A stretch of 64,000 bases of DNA from Synchiropus splendidus (GCF_027744825.2 NC_071334.1:67740937-67804936), one strand, 5' to 3'. Counted from the stretch's first letter, positions 52,101-64,000 are shown. Translations and numbers: made by a program. The notes: generated by a model from the letters alone, not told the origin.

Positions 52101-53940
52101 AGAATGCTTGTGTGTATTTGTCACGTACTTAGCCATGTCCTTGGAGAGTTGCATGAAGTGTTCCCCCTCCTCCATAGGCAGAAGAGACAGGATGCGTCGG
52201 TAGCCGTCCATGCATTGCTTGTGCTCCCCAAGTCTCATGTGTAGGCTGCAGCGCTCCCACAAATAACGCACATTTGTGGGATCATGCTTGATGGCTGCTC
52301 AAGCAGAAATAAATAATGATTCAGGTACAAATTGAACACATTAATGTTGTTTTAGAGAACGTCACGCTGACCTTTCGTGTAACAGACAACAGCCTGTCGA
52401 ATGTTTCCTTGTTCCAGAGACAATTCTGCCAGTCGAATCCACTCCTCACAGTCGCTGGGGTTGAGGTGAGCAGCAATGAGACTGAACTGCAGAGCCTTCT
52501 CATGATCCTCCTCGTCCTCGTAGATCATGGCCAGAGTGGAGAATGGTTCATACGCCAGTGGGGCTGGAGGAGGTGGGACACGTTAAAGACATCTTGAAAA
52601 GGTGGAACTGGAATTTTCAGAATGCTGTGAAAAGCCCGAGAACAATGAATCACAGTACCTTGACGTATGATCTCCATGCACATCATGATGGCGTCCTCTT
52701 TATCTCCTCTGGCGTACCGAATGTTGGCCTCGCCCATCAGGCCTCTCAGAGCTCGGGGTAGCTTGCTACGCTTGCGTCGTGCCTTTGCCACACGTTAACG
52801 TTTAGAAACAAACATCTGATTATTGTGCTGCACAACTGCTCACCTTCAGCATCTTCTTGTTCTCTCGATTCAGCTCCATCTCCAGTGCAAACACATCTCC
52901 GACCGTCATGTCCTCATCCTGCTCATCGTCACTGGGATCCTTTCTCTGCCTTCTTTGCCGCTTTTTTGTTCTTTGAGCCTTGGCTCCTTTCTCCTCCTCC
53001 TCCTCAAGCTTGAAATCCTGGTCCCCCAAGTCATCAACATAGCTCAACGAATCATCTTCCTCATCCTCCTCCGAGGATGGAGGGGGGGCAGTTTCTCCAA
53101 GTATGGAGGCAAAGGCAAGCTGGACTCCTGGGCTGACTCCTTCTTCTGAAACACACAAATGAATCACTTATACGCGACGTTTTTGAACTAATAATAATAA
53201 AAATGATTTCAGATTTTAGTCTAGGAGATCCAGTTAGCGAATATTGGAGTAAAAATTCCAGGTTGTTTGACAAATATATATTTTTTATGTTGCTGCGATC
53301 GAGTGTTCTGCTCATAAATGTTAGCACCGTACCAATGTTGGCCAGCGACTGCTTTGAGGTCGATGGTTTTTCATTGTCAACATCTTCTGGGATCGCAGTG
53401 CCATCGTCAAGCTGCTGAAAGAAGACAACTCAAACTTAGGCTGCAGCAAGTGAAGTTCAAACCAGTGTTGCTGCGCACAACACAATTGTTGTAGCTTGAC
53501 GTTGTTTGTAACACCGAACGGTGCCCACAGTGCTAGTCAACTGCTCTTTATTGATACTCGCGTCTCACACATCTATATAGTCGAATACCGAGCTTCTCAA
53601 CGTTCACGACCAATGCAATCAAGCACCGAGTACTCGATCCAATAGACCACAACAATGGCGATTATTATCATTGCGACGAGTATGTAGCTGATTAAAATGA
53701 CGCAAAAGTGCCACCATATTTGACATTACTACTTCAGCATGCCGTACTTTTTAGTACCATAATGAGTGTTGCGTAAAAACGGCAGCTAATGTTACACAGA
53801 AATCTACGACAAGCGACAGCGTCTGTGACGGTTCCGCGCTGCTTTACCTCTTTGCTCCTCTCGTCTCTCCTCCTGTCAAACTCTTCAAAAGTGATTCTGC
53901 CCTCCAGGTAGTCCGTCAGCTCTGCGCCAAACCCAGCCAT
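46161..53940 (-). CDS. gtf3c3: GTF3C3 (TFIIIC subunit TFIIIC102), complete 19-exon coding region
   Basis: GTF3C3 is a TPR scaffold of TFIIIC, which recognises internal promoters of tRNA genes and recruits TFIIIB for RNA polymerase III. Minus-strand exons, 5' to 3' (high to low): 53940-53848, 53414-53333, 53145-52844, 52782-52659, 52563-52372, 52297-52129, 52015-51868, 51796-51634, 51380-51277, 51200-51029, 50617-50415, 50349-50248, 50182-50050, 49501-49276, 49059-49005, 48933-48798, 46745-46621, 46543-46391, 46283-46161. The phases close to 934 codons plus TAG (human 886 aa). The N-terminus MAGFGAELTDYLEGRITFEE matches the human start. An acidic stretch (residues 59-159) precedes TPR units such as RSKLPRALRGLMGEANIRYA, AYEPFSTLAMIYED, DLYLDVGEAYLEKGEYLSAL, NLAVVWLRHA and LGRALHQMGLTHLAIHYYQK. 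Most introns are under 400 nt. The intron after 50415 has a GC donor. Confidence 0.95.
50350..50414 (-). other. gtf3c3: 65-nt GC-AG intron of GTF3C3
   Basis: The upstream exon ends CAGAAG followed by GCAAGGACC, and the downstream exon begins after CTGCCGACAG with GAACTGAAGC. This junction reads QKELKLLLHRSTLL in frame, matching the human sequence QQELKLLLHRSTLL. No GT donor nearby keeps frame and conservation. AAG-GCAAG is the strong consensus for the rare GC-AG class of the major spliceosome, so this is a real variant site unless the base is a sequencing error. Confidence 0.8.
52844..53940 (-). CDS. gtf3c3: GTF3C3 N-terminal and acidic region (exons 1-3)
   Basis: Exon 1 (31 codons) starts at ATG 53940 and matches the conserved YLEG-ITFEEF-RRR start. 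Exon 2 is poorly conserved. Exon 3 (302 nt) encodes ASILGETAPPPSSEEDEEDD, then a mixed acidic/basic run (KLEEEEEKGAKAQRTKKRQR) and DEDMTVGDVFALEMELNREN, which matches human AGDVFVLEMVLNRETKK. This matches the long acidic segment of the mammalian protein. It is probably disordered and precedes the TPR array. Confidence 0.88.
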
Positions 53941-54020
53941 GTTGACGCGCTACACACACCGCATCACACTGCTGTCACGTTTGAACAGAAGCGACATCGC
54001 CGAACAGAGGGTCGTCATCG

Positions 54021-54030
54021 GTCACGTGAC
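54021..54030. promoter_or_regulatory. Palindromic E-box GTCACGTGAC in the GTF3C3 promoter
   Basis: The perfect 10-bp palindrome containing CACGTG lies about 85 nt upstream of the GTF3C3 start codon, in a locally CpG-containing segment (53940-54060). This is the site type bound by USF, MYC/MAX and TFE proteins. Its function is inferred from motif and position only. Confidence 0.4.
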
Positions 54031-54059
54031 TCGTAACAACATCCGGGGTATCTCCATGT

Positions 54060-54865
54060 TATTGAAACTTAGTTATAGTGCTGACCTCTAGTGGCAAGAC
54101 GGTTTGAGGTCGAATTACTCGGTCGAATAGTTTATGTCCAGAATATCATTCAAAATCATTCATTCGTAGAATGATGTGATATCACTCAAGAATGGGATTT
54201 TATACATTTTATTAAGGGGAAAAAAATTGGAAGGTGCGACTTCTCCACTTTTTATTTAAGAATGTTGAGGGAAAGTATGAGGATTCCAAACAAACGAAAT
54301 AAAATAAATATAAATATATATATATATATAAATAAATATATATATAAATAAATAAAATTGAATACTACTTAGATTAAATTAGCGCTGCGACTGAATTTGT
54401 ATACCTGTTTATCAATAGTTTTTAATATATATAACTAAAAAGAAAAACAAAACAAGTTGTAAGGGTTTAAATTGTGTGAAACAGTACTGTTAAGAAATGC
54501 AAACTCATAGTTGAGGAAGAGGCGGAGCGCGTTAGAAAACCCAACAGGGCCAATTAAACACAATAATGCATCGCTTCACCTCACATAACCGGACCACTGA
54601 TCCGCTGTCTGAAAGCAAAGCCGACATGGCTTTTGGCTCTCCATTTACTCCGCAGACTCTTATCCAAAATAAAACACCAGTGTAGAATGACAAATGGAGC
54701 CCATTTCTGTGAAGTCTATAGGAAAGTGAGCCAATTATATGAGCTGGGGAATCACTCCCGAAGGAGTTCATCTTGAGCTGACAGTCTCCTGTGATGCAGC
54801 AGGATGGGAATGTTCAGTCGTTCACCACCCAGCATCCAAACACACACACACACAGACGGTTATCA
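54060..54865. other. Short gap between DMD 3' end and GTF3C3 promoter
   Basis: AT-rich sequence with an impure TA/AAATA repeat (54297-54360) and a CA run (54840-54855). No gene seen. Confidence 0.45.
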
Positions 54866-56805
54866 GAACATAACTGCGTGCTTTATTGATATACAGTAAA
54901 GCATTTTATAATACAGTAGTAAGGCATATATTTGGTGGACTCTGATATGTCGAGGGGGTCGAGGGGGATGCCAGAATGACAAACAATAAAATTAAAATTC
55001 AGTGTCTGAACAGAAACCTGGCGAATCACTCCGCAGGGATGAGGTGACCAATGTGAACCACCCGATACTGACTTGTCATATCTCAATTTGGAGTTTCACT
55101 CGTGTCACACATGATATAACAGTTCAACCGCACACAAAATGATACACTCTAAAAAGACACTCAAAACAATATTCCAGGTATGACAGTAGTGCACATGTAT
55201 TTGAGTTCAGGAGTCATAGAAACGCTCCAATATCGACGCCTGATAAAACATTCAGCTCAAATGACCATGTTGGAGCAGAAGAAGGTGTCGTTTTTTTTCT
55301 TGGCCAAGTAGCTATTTGTCGTGTAAATGAAAATGCCTTTGTCAAAATTTTTGATTTTTAATTGTAGCATGTACCTTACATTCTTCAAGGACCATCCTAC
55401 AATTCGTCATGTAAAAGTAACCCTCAAAAATGTTCCAGTGCAACAGTCCACAAAGATCTGAACTTCTCACAAACTCATTGAAATACTGGATCTCAGCAGC
55501 CTGAACACAAAACGAACAAGAGCAGAGCATTCCTGTTTTCCTCTGGATCACGTAAGGGGAGGGTCATTCATTCATACATTCATCTTGAGCCAACCAGAAT
55601 ATTGCGTTTCAGTGCAGCCATGTCTCAGTCTTGCACCTGACAGCATACAGTGAGGCCTAAAAAGTAACTTATGGGATTTTTCAGTTTCTTTAGAGCACAA
55701 ATGGCGGTCAAAAAAACTCACATTTGTTTGAAAGCAAAGAGATATTTGTCGTGAAACTGAACATCATGTCCAATATTGTAAATGAGAAACACATCTACCT
55801 TGAACAGATTAGCATTAAGGCGAGTCAACTGAATGAATTCGCATTAGCAATGATGACTAAGCAGTTTGGTTTTTGAGGAACCATGATTAGAAAAATAGTA
55901 ATGATGATAATAACAATAATAATCATAATAATAATAATAGTGTTTGAAAGGATGAATGGATCCACATTGCCTAAACTTCTGGGAAAAACTGTATAAAACT
56001 GTGGGAAACCAGACAGGAAATGTATTCTAAAAGTTTGACTCCCTTCAACAGTTCAATTCTTAGAAGTGCAATATTAGATAGTCCAGACCCTCCAGGCTGA
56101 CCAACATGCTACAGCCATGCTAATAAGCAGGTGTTTATCCAAGACAAAGAAAGAGAAGCAAACTGCCAGTCGAATGTATGGTATATTCTCGCGTACCATT
56201 GTTTGGATGCCTCAGAACATTGTCAGGAGACAATATTCCTTCACTGGGAAAAGGCCCAAATGTTTTAGGAAGATGAAGATGATGACATGGAAGGATTTAA
56301 AAACACGGTAAATGATACCTTCAGATTCGCACACCAACGCTCAGCACACGCACACACACACACACAACGTACGGCAAAGATCCAGGATGCCTGCATTACC
56401 TTGAAAGTAGTACGCTGTTATTACAAATACGTGTTGCTCTTAGAAATCACCCTAGTACAAATGTTCTGCCCGTCTTCACGGCTACAAAGAGATGGCACGA
56501 ACACACGAAACACACTTATTTGTATCGACACTCTCTGCCCCGCTCACTATGTTCTTTATACAATTGCATAGAAGTTTAAAAACCAGCCTCTCTTATTAAT
56601 AAAACGAGTCCAGGACGTCTTAAGAAACTACTCAAATCTACACGTTATAATCTTTTTTGTATCTTTTTATGCTGGAACTGCAATCTCTCACAAAAATAGA
56701 CGTTATATATTCTCTTTGTAAACTGTGTTTCCAATCCAGTTGTTTTGACTATAAAAGCATGCGATAGGAGGGGAGGGAGACACGGGGGTGGGGGGTTGGG
56801 TGGGG
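54866..56805 (-). other. dmd: Probable dystrophin 3' untranslated region
   Basis: About 1.9 kb of non-coding sequence follows the DMD stop. On the minus strand AATAAA occurs at 54882-54887, the first good signal after a long stretch. Mammalian dystrophin also has a long 3'UTR of about 2.7 kb. A CA run lies at 56345-56362. The extent is inferred from signal position only. Confidence 0.5.
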
Positions 56806-56924
56806 TCAGAAGGGCAGGGCCTCGTGCTGGTCGGCGCTCTGCTCGTCCGTCATCACGTTGACCAGTGACTCCATGGCGCGGCCAAGATCGTCGGCCATGT
56901 GGAAGAGACTCCCGATGCTGGGAC
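56806..56924 (-). CDS. dmd: Dystrophin last exon, long C-terminus frame
   Basis: Joined directly to the exon-77 equivalent (58146), this reads [20 protein letters not shown], then NVMTDEQ and ends EALPF-stop at 56806. This is the frame used in mammals when microexon 78 is skipped, a form known from embryonic and non-muscle dystrophin and thought to be ancestral. The coding sequence in this frame is strongly conserved, so it is under selection here. It has about seven extra residues after the position where the mammalian form ends. Confidence 0.9.
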
Positions 56925-59900
56925 CTGAGAGTGGAGACAGAAAGGTTGGGAGTTGTACCGACAACGCCGCGACACACAAGCTGCAGAGAGATGACTGCAC
57001 ATCCTACACAGCAGCTTCCTTCAGAGCTGTGACTCGCTTCCTGCAATATTCTGAGAGGGGACGGACTGAAACCTTTATCTATGAACATGTTCCTTTAATA
57101 CGTAAGCACCACAGCAGATTTCAACGCTGATAAGAGAGAAAAAGAGAGAAAGAACCGACTGTCCATGGTGGTTTGTCACTGCTCATCTCTGACCTTGAAT
57201 CGCATTTGTGAGGTCGATCTAGTAAAACCACATGCACATGGCTGACTATGTTTTCCCAATATTATCTGCAAAACTTCACTGTAAACAACACCACAATACA
57301 CCAATGTACACAAATAAGATGTTTCCTATACCTTGATAAATATTGGATAAAAATATGATAAATATGTGTGAAGTGTATGTTTGAAAAAAAATAGTATAAT
57401 ATGTTTTTTGTCACGTCACTCACTACCCTGTTCTCTTAGTAGAGATGAGCAATACGTAGTACAAATGGACGTGTTGCACGACATGAAACTGGCAGCCAAA
57501 CGTGTAACTGTTTTCACTCAGAGTTGGATGAGAACAGGATTAGTGGAAGGTGGAGAGCAAAGGTGGACAGAATGATAAGGCACCACAGTGAAAGGCGGGA
57601 GTCAAGCCACTGACCTCTCATGGGTGTCCCCGTCTCCCTCCTGGCTCACACAGAGAAAGAAGGAAAAGAAGAGAAGGAAAGAGGATCAATCACCCTCAAA
57701 TCAAGAGACAGAGGAAAAGACAAACATCTGAGATGCAGGAGTGCAGGACAGAGGAACGTTTACTGACAATTGTGTGAAGGAGGTGGGAGCTTTTTTTGCG
57801 ATATAAAATGTTGCTGTAGCCCCAGATTCAATATGATCCCACTTGAAGTTTAAAATTAAAATACATACTCACGCTGACTTAAGGAGGTAAAATTACATTT
57901 TGTTTCATGATATTTTATATTTATTTCAAGTTTGAAATAGAAACAAAGTAAAGAAGAGCTGGATTGCAGGTATAAAAATTACAATATACTTTGAAAATAC
58001 ATGTACAGCACCTGTGCACAAATGTTTTTCATCAGATTTTCGTCATGATTTAGAGCTTTTGAGTTTCTCCACTTCTACCAAACACGAGAAGCAGTCCTCC
58101 TGTGTTTGTCCAGATGTGAGGGGGTAGTGCAAAAATGAGGGGTACCGTGGCTGTGAGGGAAAGAATTGTTGAGCTGCTCCATGACCTCCTCAAGTCCTGA
58201 TGCATCCTGGGAAGGGCTGGACAGTTCGTCGTCACCTGGGGAAAGGGAGAGTGTGTTAAACCCGAGACGCAGCTTTGAATAGACGCCAAGTGTGCGTTTG
58301 TTTTCACCCATGGTGTCAGTAGTCTGGCTGGCTGCCACACGAAGCAGGGGGAGGGAGGAGTCGGAGCGCTGAGATGAGGTGGATGGAGAGGACAGAGCTG
58401 TGCCGTTCACCTTGGAATCCGTCTGACAAACAAATGAAGAACAAATGGACATTTAAGCAGAGAGCGGGGCGGTAAGTGGGGCGTCTATGGGAATATCAAG
58501 TGCGTACCTGCTCCAACAGCTGCCTCAGTCGGTGCAGTTGCGACTCCAGCTGTTTGTTGTGATCCTCCAGGATCTGCATCCGAGCCTCCAGGCGCCCTTT
58601 GTGCTGACGCAGCAGTTTGGCCTCGGCGATGAGCTCAGCGTCCCGCGCTCGCTGAGGCGACACCGGCAGCATCTCCGGGGGCGACGGCAGCGGAGACAGA
58701 CCTTTCCTGTCATGAGCCTTTTTCAGACGGTCGTACTCGGCCTGGAGCTTCCTGCAGCGGGCGACAAAGAAGAATGGGACGCTGCTCGTGGTGCTGACTC
58801 AGCAGTCTACGAGGCGCAGAGGTTCTGAAGCTCGACGGGTCCACCGACCTGTTTTCCTGCTCCAGGTCGTTGAGGACACGCTCCAGTTCGCCCTTCTCCT
58901 CCGTCTCCATGGAGATGAGGATCTGGGCCGGGCTGCGGGGCTGGCTGAGAGGAGAACCTTGGTTCAGAGACTGGCAGTAGTGCTGGATCAACATGTGCTC
59001 ATCATCACTGCAAACACAGGGACCAAGACTCGAGTCAGTGAGTGAGAAAAAGAGAAGAGAGGAAACTGTTCACCACCTTCAAATAACACTGCGTTTGAGC
59101 CGACAAGAAAAGACACTAGCGCCTCGGATGATTTCTTCTTAGGCCCTACTGAGTCACTAAACTCCACTCAAAACACCGAAAACAGCTTGTGTCCTTCAGC
59201 TGAGGTGCAACCAACCATGACAACTGATGAGCTTTGCTACTTCCTTTTTAGTGAGGGCCAAAACAGAGAGATCATTTTCTTTATTTTCTGTTACTGCTGT
59301 GAAAGGATTTAAGTCGGGTCTTATTTCAACCTTTGCCAGGAAGGTTACGTAGCCATCAGCAAAATAACTAAACAAGAGGATTCCACCAAAAGTGTCAGGA
59401 ACTGCTGATCATGGTGCACAGAACTTTTTTGGTGTTCTAAATGACCATATGAATCTTCAAATCATTTGCCACGCTCTGCAGAGCAGAAGCTCTCATTCAG
59501 AACACTACTGCCACCTGCTGTCCCACTGTGCTCATTGCAATCAACAATATTTGAAACTTCAAATTATAAGGATACATTAAATGTAGAAGACAATACATTA
59601 AAAAAATAAATGGAACTCAACGCCCTGGTGGAGATCCACGTCCTAGGATGCAATTACCTTCAGAGAGTTAAAAAGGAACAATTGAATTTTGGTAAGAATA
59701 TTGAGGAATAATAAACATAGATTTTTTGGAATCTCATGTCATACTGGGCCAGAATAGTGCCAGCTTTCATCAGCGGAAACAGAGGACATTGGAATGGAAA
59801 ATAAAAATTGCACATAGGTACTGGGGTGGAAAAAAGGCATTTTTACCCCCCATTTTTTAAAACTGATTGTGTTTTTCAGCCAATGTTTTTTTATTCTGAT

Positions 59901-62776
59901 AGCCAATCTGAACTATACATAACAGTAACTGCACGCATTAGGATCTGAGGAGGGATCAGAGTCAACAGTGTTGTGGTGAGGTTAGAAGGTTCTTTGTGTG
60001 AATGACGGAAGAATGTCATAACAATTAATCCCACCTTTAAGTTAGTTGGAACTGCTCCATAACAACACTCAACAGTCTGCATCACTCTCAGACGTCAGAT
60101 GAATTATCCCATGGCCACACGTTATTTTCACTCTCCTCTGTCAGTAAGGGGCCTCAGTAAAACTGGCACAATTCTAACCCCATAATGTCCTAAATATCTA
60201 CATATATCTAATGTCTTCAAAACGTATTTACACGATAATACAGTAGCTATAACATCAATTCTCGACCACACCAGTTTGCCTTCACTTGTAATAAATGTAC
60301 GTGTAGAGGAATTCTAAATACATGATCTTGCAGTGATTCCCCAGGTTTATCCTTTAGAACAAGCAGAAGACTCTTATGGACCATGAAGAAGCAGTACTCA
60401 TAGAATACATGTAAACCTGCTTCCGCCATTGAATTTGTTCAGGGACATTTGTTTTTAAGCTCATGAAAAACATGTCATAACTGGCCTGATATTCTATGTA
60501 AGTGGTACATAACCAAAAACAGATTTGGGATTTAAAATCACACAAAACACCTTGACCTCCTATGTATTTAGTACAATCCAGCACAGGACTGTCAGACGAC
60601 CCAATTGCTGAACATAAACACAGACGAGATTAATGGCAGGTCAGACACAGCAGCAGGTTTGAAACAAGCAACAAAAGCGTTTCTCACATGCTCTCATTGG
60701 GTGAGATACTGTCATTCAGATAAGAGCCATTACGATTCTCCATTTCTGCTAACCTGCAGAGGGAGAAGAGACACAGCAATGAGGGCAAAGCCACACGGCC
60801 CGCTGCAAACAAACGCAGTTCCTGTCAGGTTAGAGCGACACCACATGCGCAATCCGTGCCTGGCACTCAGGTGCACCCGTCATCATGAATAAATATCATT
60901 TAGTGATTGCCATATTCAACTGTTTTTTTTTGCCACACAGCATAACATCAACAATTTAGTTCTCATCATCCTGTTTATACTTTTGCTACTGAATACTTGT
61001 GTGATGTTTTGCCAAATCTCCCTGCGTATTTTCACCACATAAAACAAATTCCAGTTGAAAGCATTATTTCAGAAATGTAAGAGAATTTTCAACACAAATG
61101 AATTAAAATCATGAAAATGCTCCAAATTTGAAAAGGTCTTTTTGAATAATTAATAATTTCCAAACATAATGCCAAACTATTTATCTTCTTTTTCTTTTTA
61201 AATCAAATTTTAACCTCCACTAAACAACGTTGCCAGTGTTGAGCTGTCTGTTAGCAAAATAGGTAGAAAATAGTTAACATAGATAATTTTTCATCAGGAA
61301 ATGTTGATAACAGAAATTTGTAATATAACTATTGGTATAATTATTTATTTAGATTTTTTCAAAGTTTACAATTGTCTTCCTCTTTTTTCCTATCTGAATT
61401 AGACTCCCTTCATGATTAATGCTCACTTTATCTTTAGTACCTTGTAATAAAATGCCCTTTTAAAATCATACTTGATAACTTAATAATATTAGATTAGATA
61501 ATGAGAATCTTGGAATAAAACGAAATAATATATCTGTAATAATTTTTATCTATTGCATGACACTCCAGTTTTTAAACAAGCAGTGTTTAAAAGCTATTAA
61601 GCTCATGCTTACTCATCAAAAACATGCAGAAGGGATATATCTTGATATTTATGAGCTGAATCCAGTCATTTGTTCTGATGTTAATATTTTTCGATGACTG
61701 GGTTGATCATTTGGTTTATTATCGGTCTATTCCTTTCATGGTGATGACATCACACTTCAGATAAAACAGCAAAAAAGCATTTGTTTGTTGCACTTGTCGA
61801 TCATTTACATTTTTATTTAAATGCAGCGTTTAAGAGGTTTTTTTTATCTGCACAATCTAATGTCGACTAATCTCTTCGTCGTAGATGTTTCTGTTATGAT
61901 ATCACAAAAGTGAGGCGCACCTGGAAATGGTGACTAAATAAATGTGTGAAAGAGCGTCCGGTGGGACTCAAGATTAGGGGACATTTATTAGCATAAATAC
62001 ACCACTTATTGATCTTAAAATACCAATGTGCATCCTACGTCATCTTGCCCCGAAATGGTCACTGAAAGTTCACTCTTAATAACATCATAATTACTGATTA
62101 TTAACAGCCAGTCAGCAGGTGACTAGCTTATTAATAGTCAGCATGTGCTCCCTATTCTAAGGTGTGACTGAATGTTATGTTACGTTGTTACGTTATTTGC
62201 ATGAATTCACGATATTTTTCTGGAGTCAAAATGTCTCTGTCAGCCATGAAAGTTGTATTTGCCTTCTCTATTTGCCCGTTTTAAGACTTCATAGTATTTC
62301 AAAAGTATTTCAAAAATATCACATCAAGACAAAATTCAATTATTAGCTTATTGAACTTCAGTCTTCTCAGTCCACAACAGAAGTACAAGTAAAGTAAGGA
62401 GTAAAAGTTAGAAAAAAAAGTGGCGTACGAAGCCTTTAGATTCACTTCAGTAACTGAGTGGCTGTATTTGACAGAGCACTAAAAGCAACTTGAAAAGGCA
62501 AAATTAGGACAACTGATCCCCAGTGAGTTCTGCTCGAAAACATTTAAGAGATGTTTGGAATCTCAGCAAATTATGGCCAAATGCCATCCTGTGCCTGAGC
62601 GAGATCTCTGGAGAAGCTATTATCTGCAGTGCTTCTAGCAGGTGAAGTCAAAACTGGAGCAGTGGGAACTTTATCCTTCACACGACGGCGCTGCAGAGGA
62701 GAGGAGTTACCTGTTGGCGTAGTGCTCTATCCGAGTGTGTGTGTCGTCGTGTGAGAGTTGCGGGGACGATCCGGGT
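56806..62776 (-). CDS. dmd: Dystrophin, 3' part (exons equivalent to human 72-77 and 79)
   Basis: Dystrophin links the cytoskeleton to the membrane glycoprotein complex of muscle and nerve. Minus-strand exons: 62776-62711 (human 72), 60753-60688 (73), 59007-58849 (74), 58751-58508 (75), 58422-58308 (76), 58235-58146 (77), 56924-56806 (79). Exons 72, 73 and 74 are 66, 66 and 159 nt, equal to the human lengths, and the phases agree. Signatures are [77 protein letters not shown], then the leucine-rich coiled coil ([20 protein letters not shown]) that binds dystrobrevin. Exons 73-74 cover the syntrophin-binding region. [18 protein letters not shown] and [13 protein letters not shown] identify dystrophin rather than utrophin. 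The gene continues beyond 64000. Confidence 0.96.
57615..57640 (-). CDS. dmd: Candidate dystrophin microexon 78 (26 nt)
   Basis: Between the exon 77 and 79 equivalents, the minus strand has a pyrimidine-rich tract ending GTGAGCCAG, a 26-nt segment ending CACCCATGAGAG, then donor GTCAGT. Human exon 78 is 32 nt and ends CCAATGAGAGAG, so position and 3' end agree and both lengths are 2 modulo 3. In the expected phase the segment reads GGRRGHP followed by TGA, so inclusion would end the protein inside the microexon. The reading frame match to human is lost by one base, so the call is tentative. Confidence 0.4.
59008..62710 (-). other. dmd: Dystrophin introns between exons 72, 73 and 74 equivalents
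   Basis: The introns 60754-62710 and 59008-60687 are AT-rich and contain no further exon or clear transposon that I can recognise. Human introns here are also multi-kilobase. Confidence 0.6.
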
Positions 62777-64000
62777 CTGTCGCAGAGAGAAGGAGCAGAG
62801 GAGACTCGTGAGACATCCACAGCAGCAAGGGCTGAGCTATCAAAACACATGCACAAGGACGTGCAGAAAGCAGCATGAATCCACAGGAGAGCGATGCCGC
62901 CAGCCTCCGTCAGCAGCACAGATGTGCGGTGCTGCGAAGCTCTTGGTAAATAAGCTCCCCGCTTGGATCCTGCTACCCTTAATCAGAACACATTTGCCTG
63001 ACTTCAAACATCCTCACCCCTGTTTTGACATAATAAACCGGGAGTCCGGGAGGATTAAACAACTCTTCCTGAAACGGTTTAACACCTTTGGAAAGTAGCA
63101 TTAAAATATTAATACCACTACTGAAAGATTCTTCTCACCAAGATTTTTTTTTTTTTGCTGTGAAAACTGAATGAGTTTTTGTTTCAAGATATTTTATACT
63201 TTTTTCTGGCTCAGAAAGTGTCATTTAATGCTTTTTCATGTTACATTAAGCTCATGTCATGCCCATGTAAAACTGAAGATGCTTTCACACACACAAATTG
63301 GAAGCATTTGCCAATGCCAATATTTGAAAATGACGACTCACAAGATGATTTGGAGGCATTAAACGGCAAACAAAATAAGAAGTGTGCAACAGGAAAACAA
63401 CTATTTAACATGCTGTCCACTGAGCAGCTCGCATCTCTGCCTTGCAGATCTCAAAACAACATGAACTGACAAGCAAAAGTAATAAAGCTATAATGCTTAT
63501 AGCAGTAGGCACATTTGCCATAATGTACAACTACTGTAGTTTCCACATTTGTCAATGGAATACTCCCCCTTGGAAAGTTCAAAATGTCTTAATGTTCAAA
63601 TGTCTTAAATCCTTTCCTTTTTTGCCCCAACTTGGCTTAACTGGAAACCGATATTATTGCTTTCCAAAATCCTGAACTTTTTATTTTATATACAACTAAT
63701 TTAATACCATTTTCATTTTTTGGAATTTTTATTTTATAACTCTTATAGCTTATTTCAGCAGCAAGTATCTTTGTAAAATAAACAACTAAAACGTAATTTA
63801 GTGCATGATTTTATATTAGTTTGTGGAATTTCCAGGCAAAGCTTTCACACTATTTGCCTCCGCTTGGTTCATAACAATAATTCTTTATATGCTCACATTT
63901 TGGAGCACATTTATTTGGTTCTGCATTTAGTTTTTTAGTTTAAACAACGATGCAAACCTTGATGGTCTACGAGTGTCGATAACGTTTTGAAGCGAGACCT
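62777..64000 (-). other. dmd: Dystrophin intron upstream of the exon-72 equivalent (partial)
   Basis: Non-coding, AT-rich sequence reaching the window edge. No sequence resembling exon 71 (13 codons ending near TPVTLINFWP in mammals) was found, so that exon must lie beyond the edge or be unrecognised. Confidence 0.55.

Noticed and set aside
57847..58145. Minus-strand read-through of exon 77 as a terminal exon
   Set aside because: The frame past the GT donor at 58145 loses all similarity and a strong donor is present.

Overview
The window is a piece of a vertebrate nuclear genome, most likely a ray-finned (teleost) fish. The exons are short and conserved, with GT-AG splice sites. The interspersed repeats are of fish type: Tc1-like, L2-like and RTE/Expander-like LINEs, small inverted-repeat elements, and CA and TA microsatellites. 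I found no bacterial-style operon, CRISPR array, rRNA or tRNA. Exons were assigned by translating them, matching them to remembered vertebrate orthologues, and checking that every splice phase closes. No alignment was run. The species cannot be named.

Layout. (1) 1-2640: mostly unexplained non-coding sequence, with one doubtful minus-strand exon-like ORF. (2) 2682-11900, plus strand: a complete 21-exon SEMA5B gene (1088 codons), with a 3'UTR to about 12.95 kb. It encodes a membrane guidance protein with signal peptide, sema domain, PSI domain, thrombospondin repeats, one membrane span and a cytoplasmic tail. (3) 12.95-15.2 kb: a convergent intergenic gap with fragments of a LINE lying in opposite orientations. 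(4) 34363-17210, minus strand: a complete 30-exon coding region for HECW2, a NEDD4-family HECT ubiquitin ligase (1504 codons), with a likely 2 kb 3'UTR to about 15.24 kb. A CpG-rich block at 43.5-44.25 kb is its probable promoter or first-exon region. (5) 44.6-45.55 kb: an RTE-type LINE fragment. (6) 53940-46161, minus strand: a complete 19-exon GTF3C3 gene (934 codons), a TPR subunit of RNA polymerase III factor TFIIIC. One of its introns appears to be GC-AG. (7) 62776-56806, minus strand: the 3' end of dystrophin (DMD), matching human exons 72-77 and 79. There is a candidate microexon 78, and a 3'UTR probably runs to about 54.87 kb. The rest of DMD lies beyond the right edge.

The four genes do not form a pathway. 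HECW2 and GTF3C3 are near neighbours on human 2q32-q33 in the same relative orientation, so that pair looks like old conserved linkage. SEMA5B and DMD lie on other human chromosomes (3q21 and Xp21), so their place here reflects rearrangement in the fish lineage.

I found no convincing undescribed system. The points most worth checking are the dystrophin C-terminal choice (candidate microexon 78 with an in-frame stop), the GC-AG intron of GTF3C3, the open histidine/serine-rich reading frame ahead of the HECW2 start, a perfect 40-nt inverted repeat at 4934-5023, and the oppositely oriented LINE pieces at 13.9-14.7 kb.
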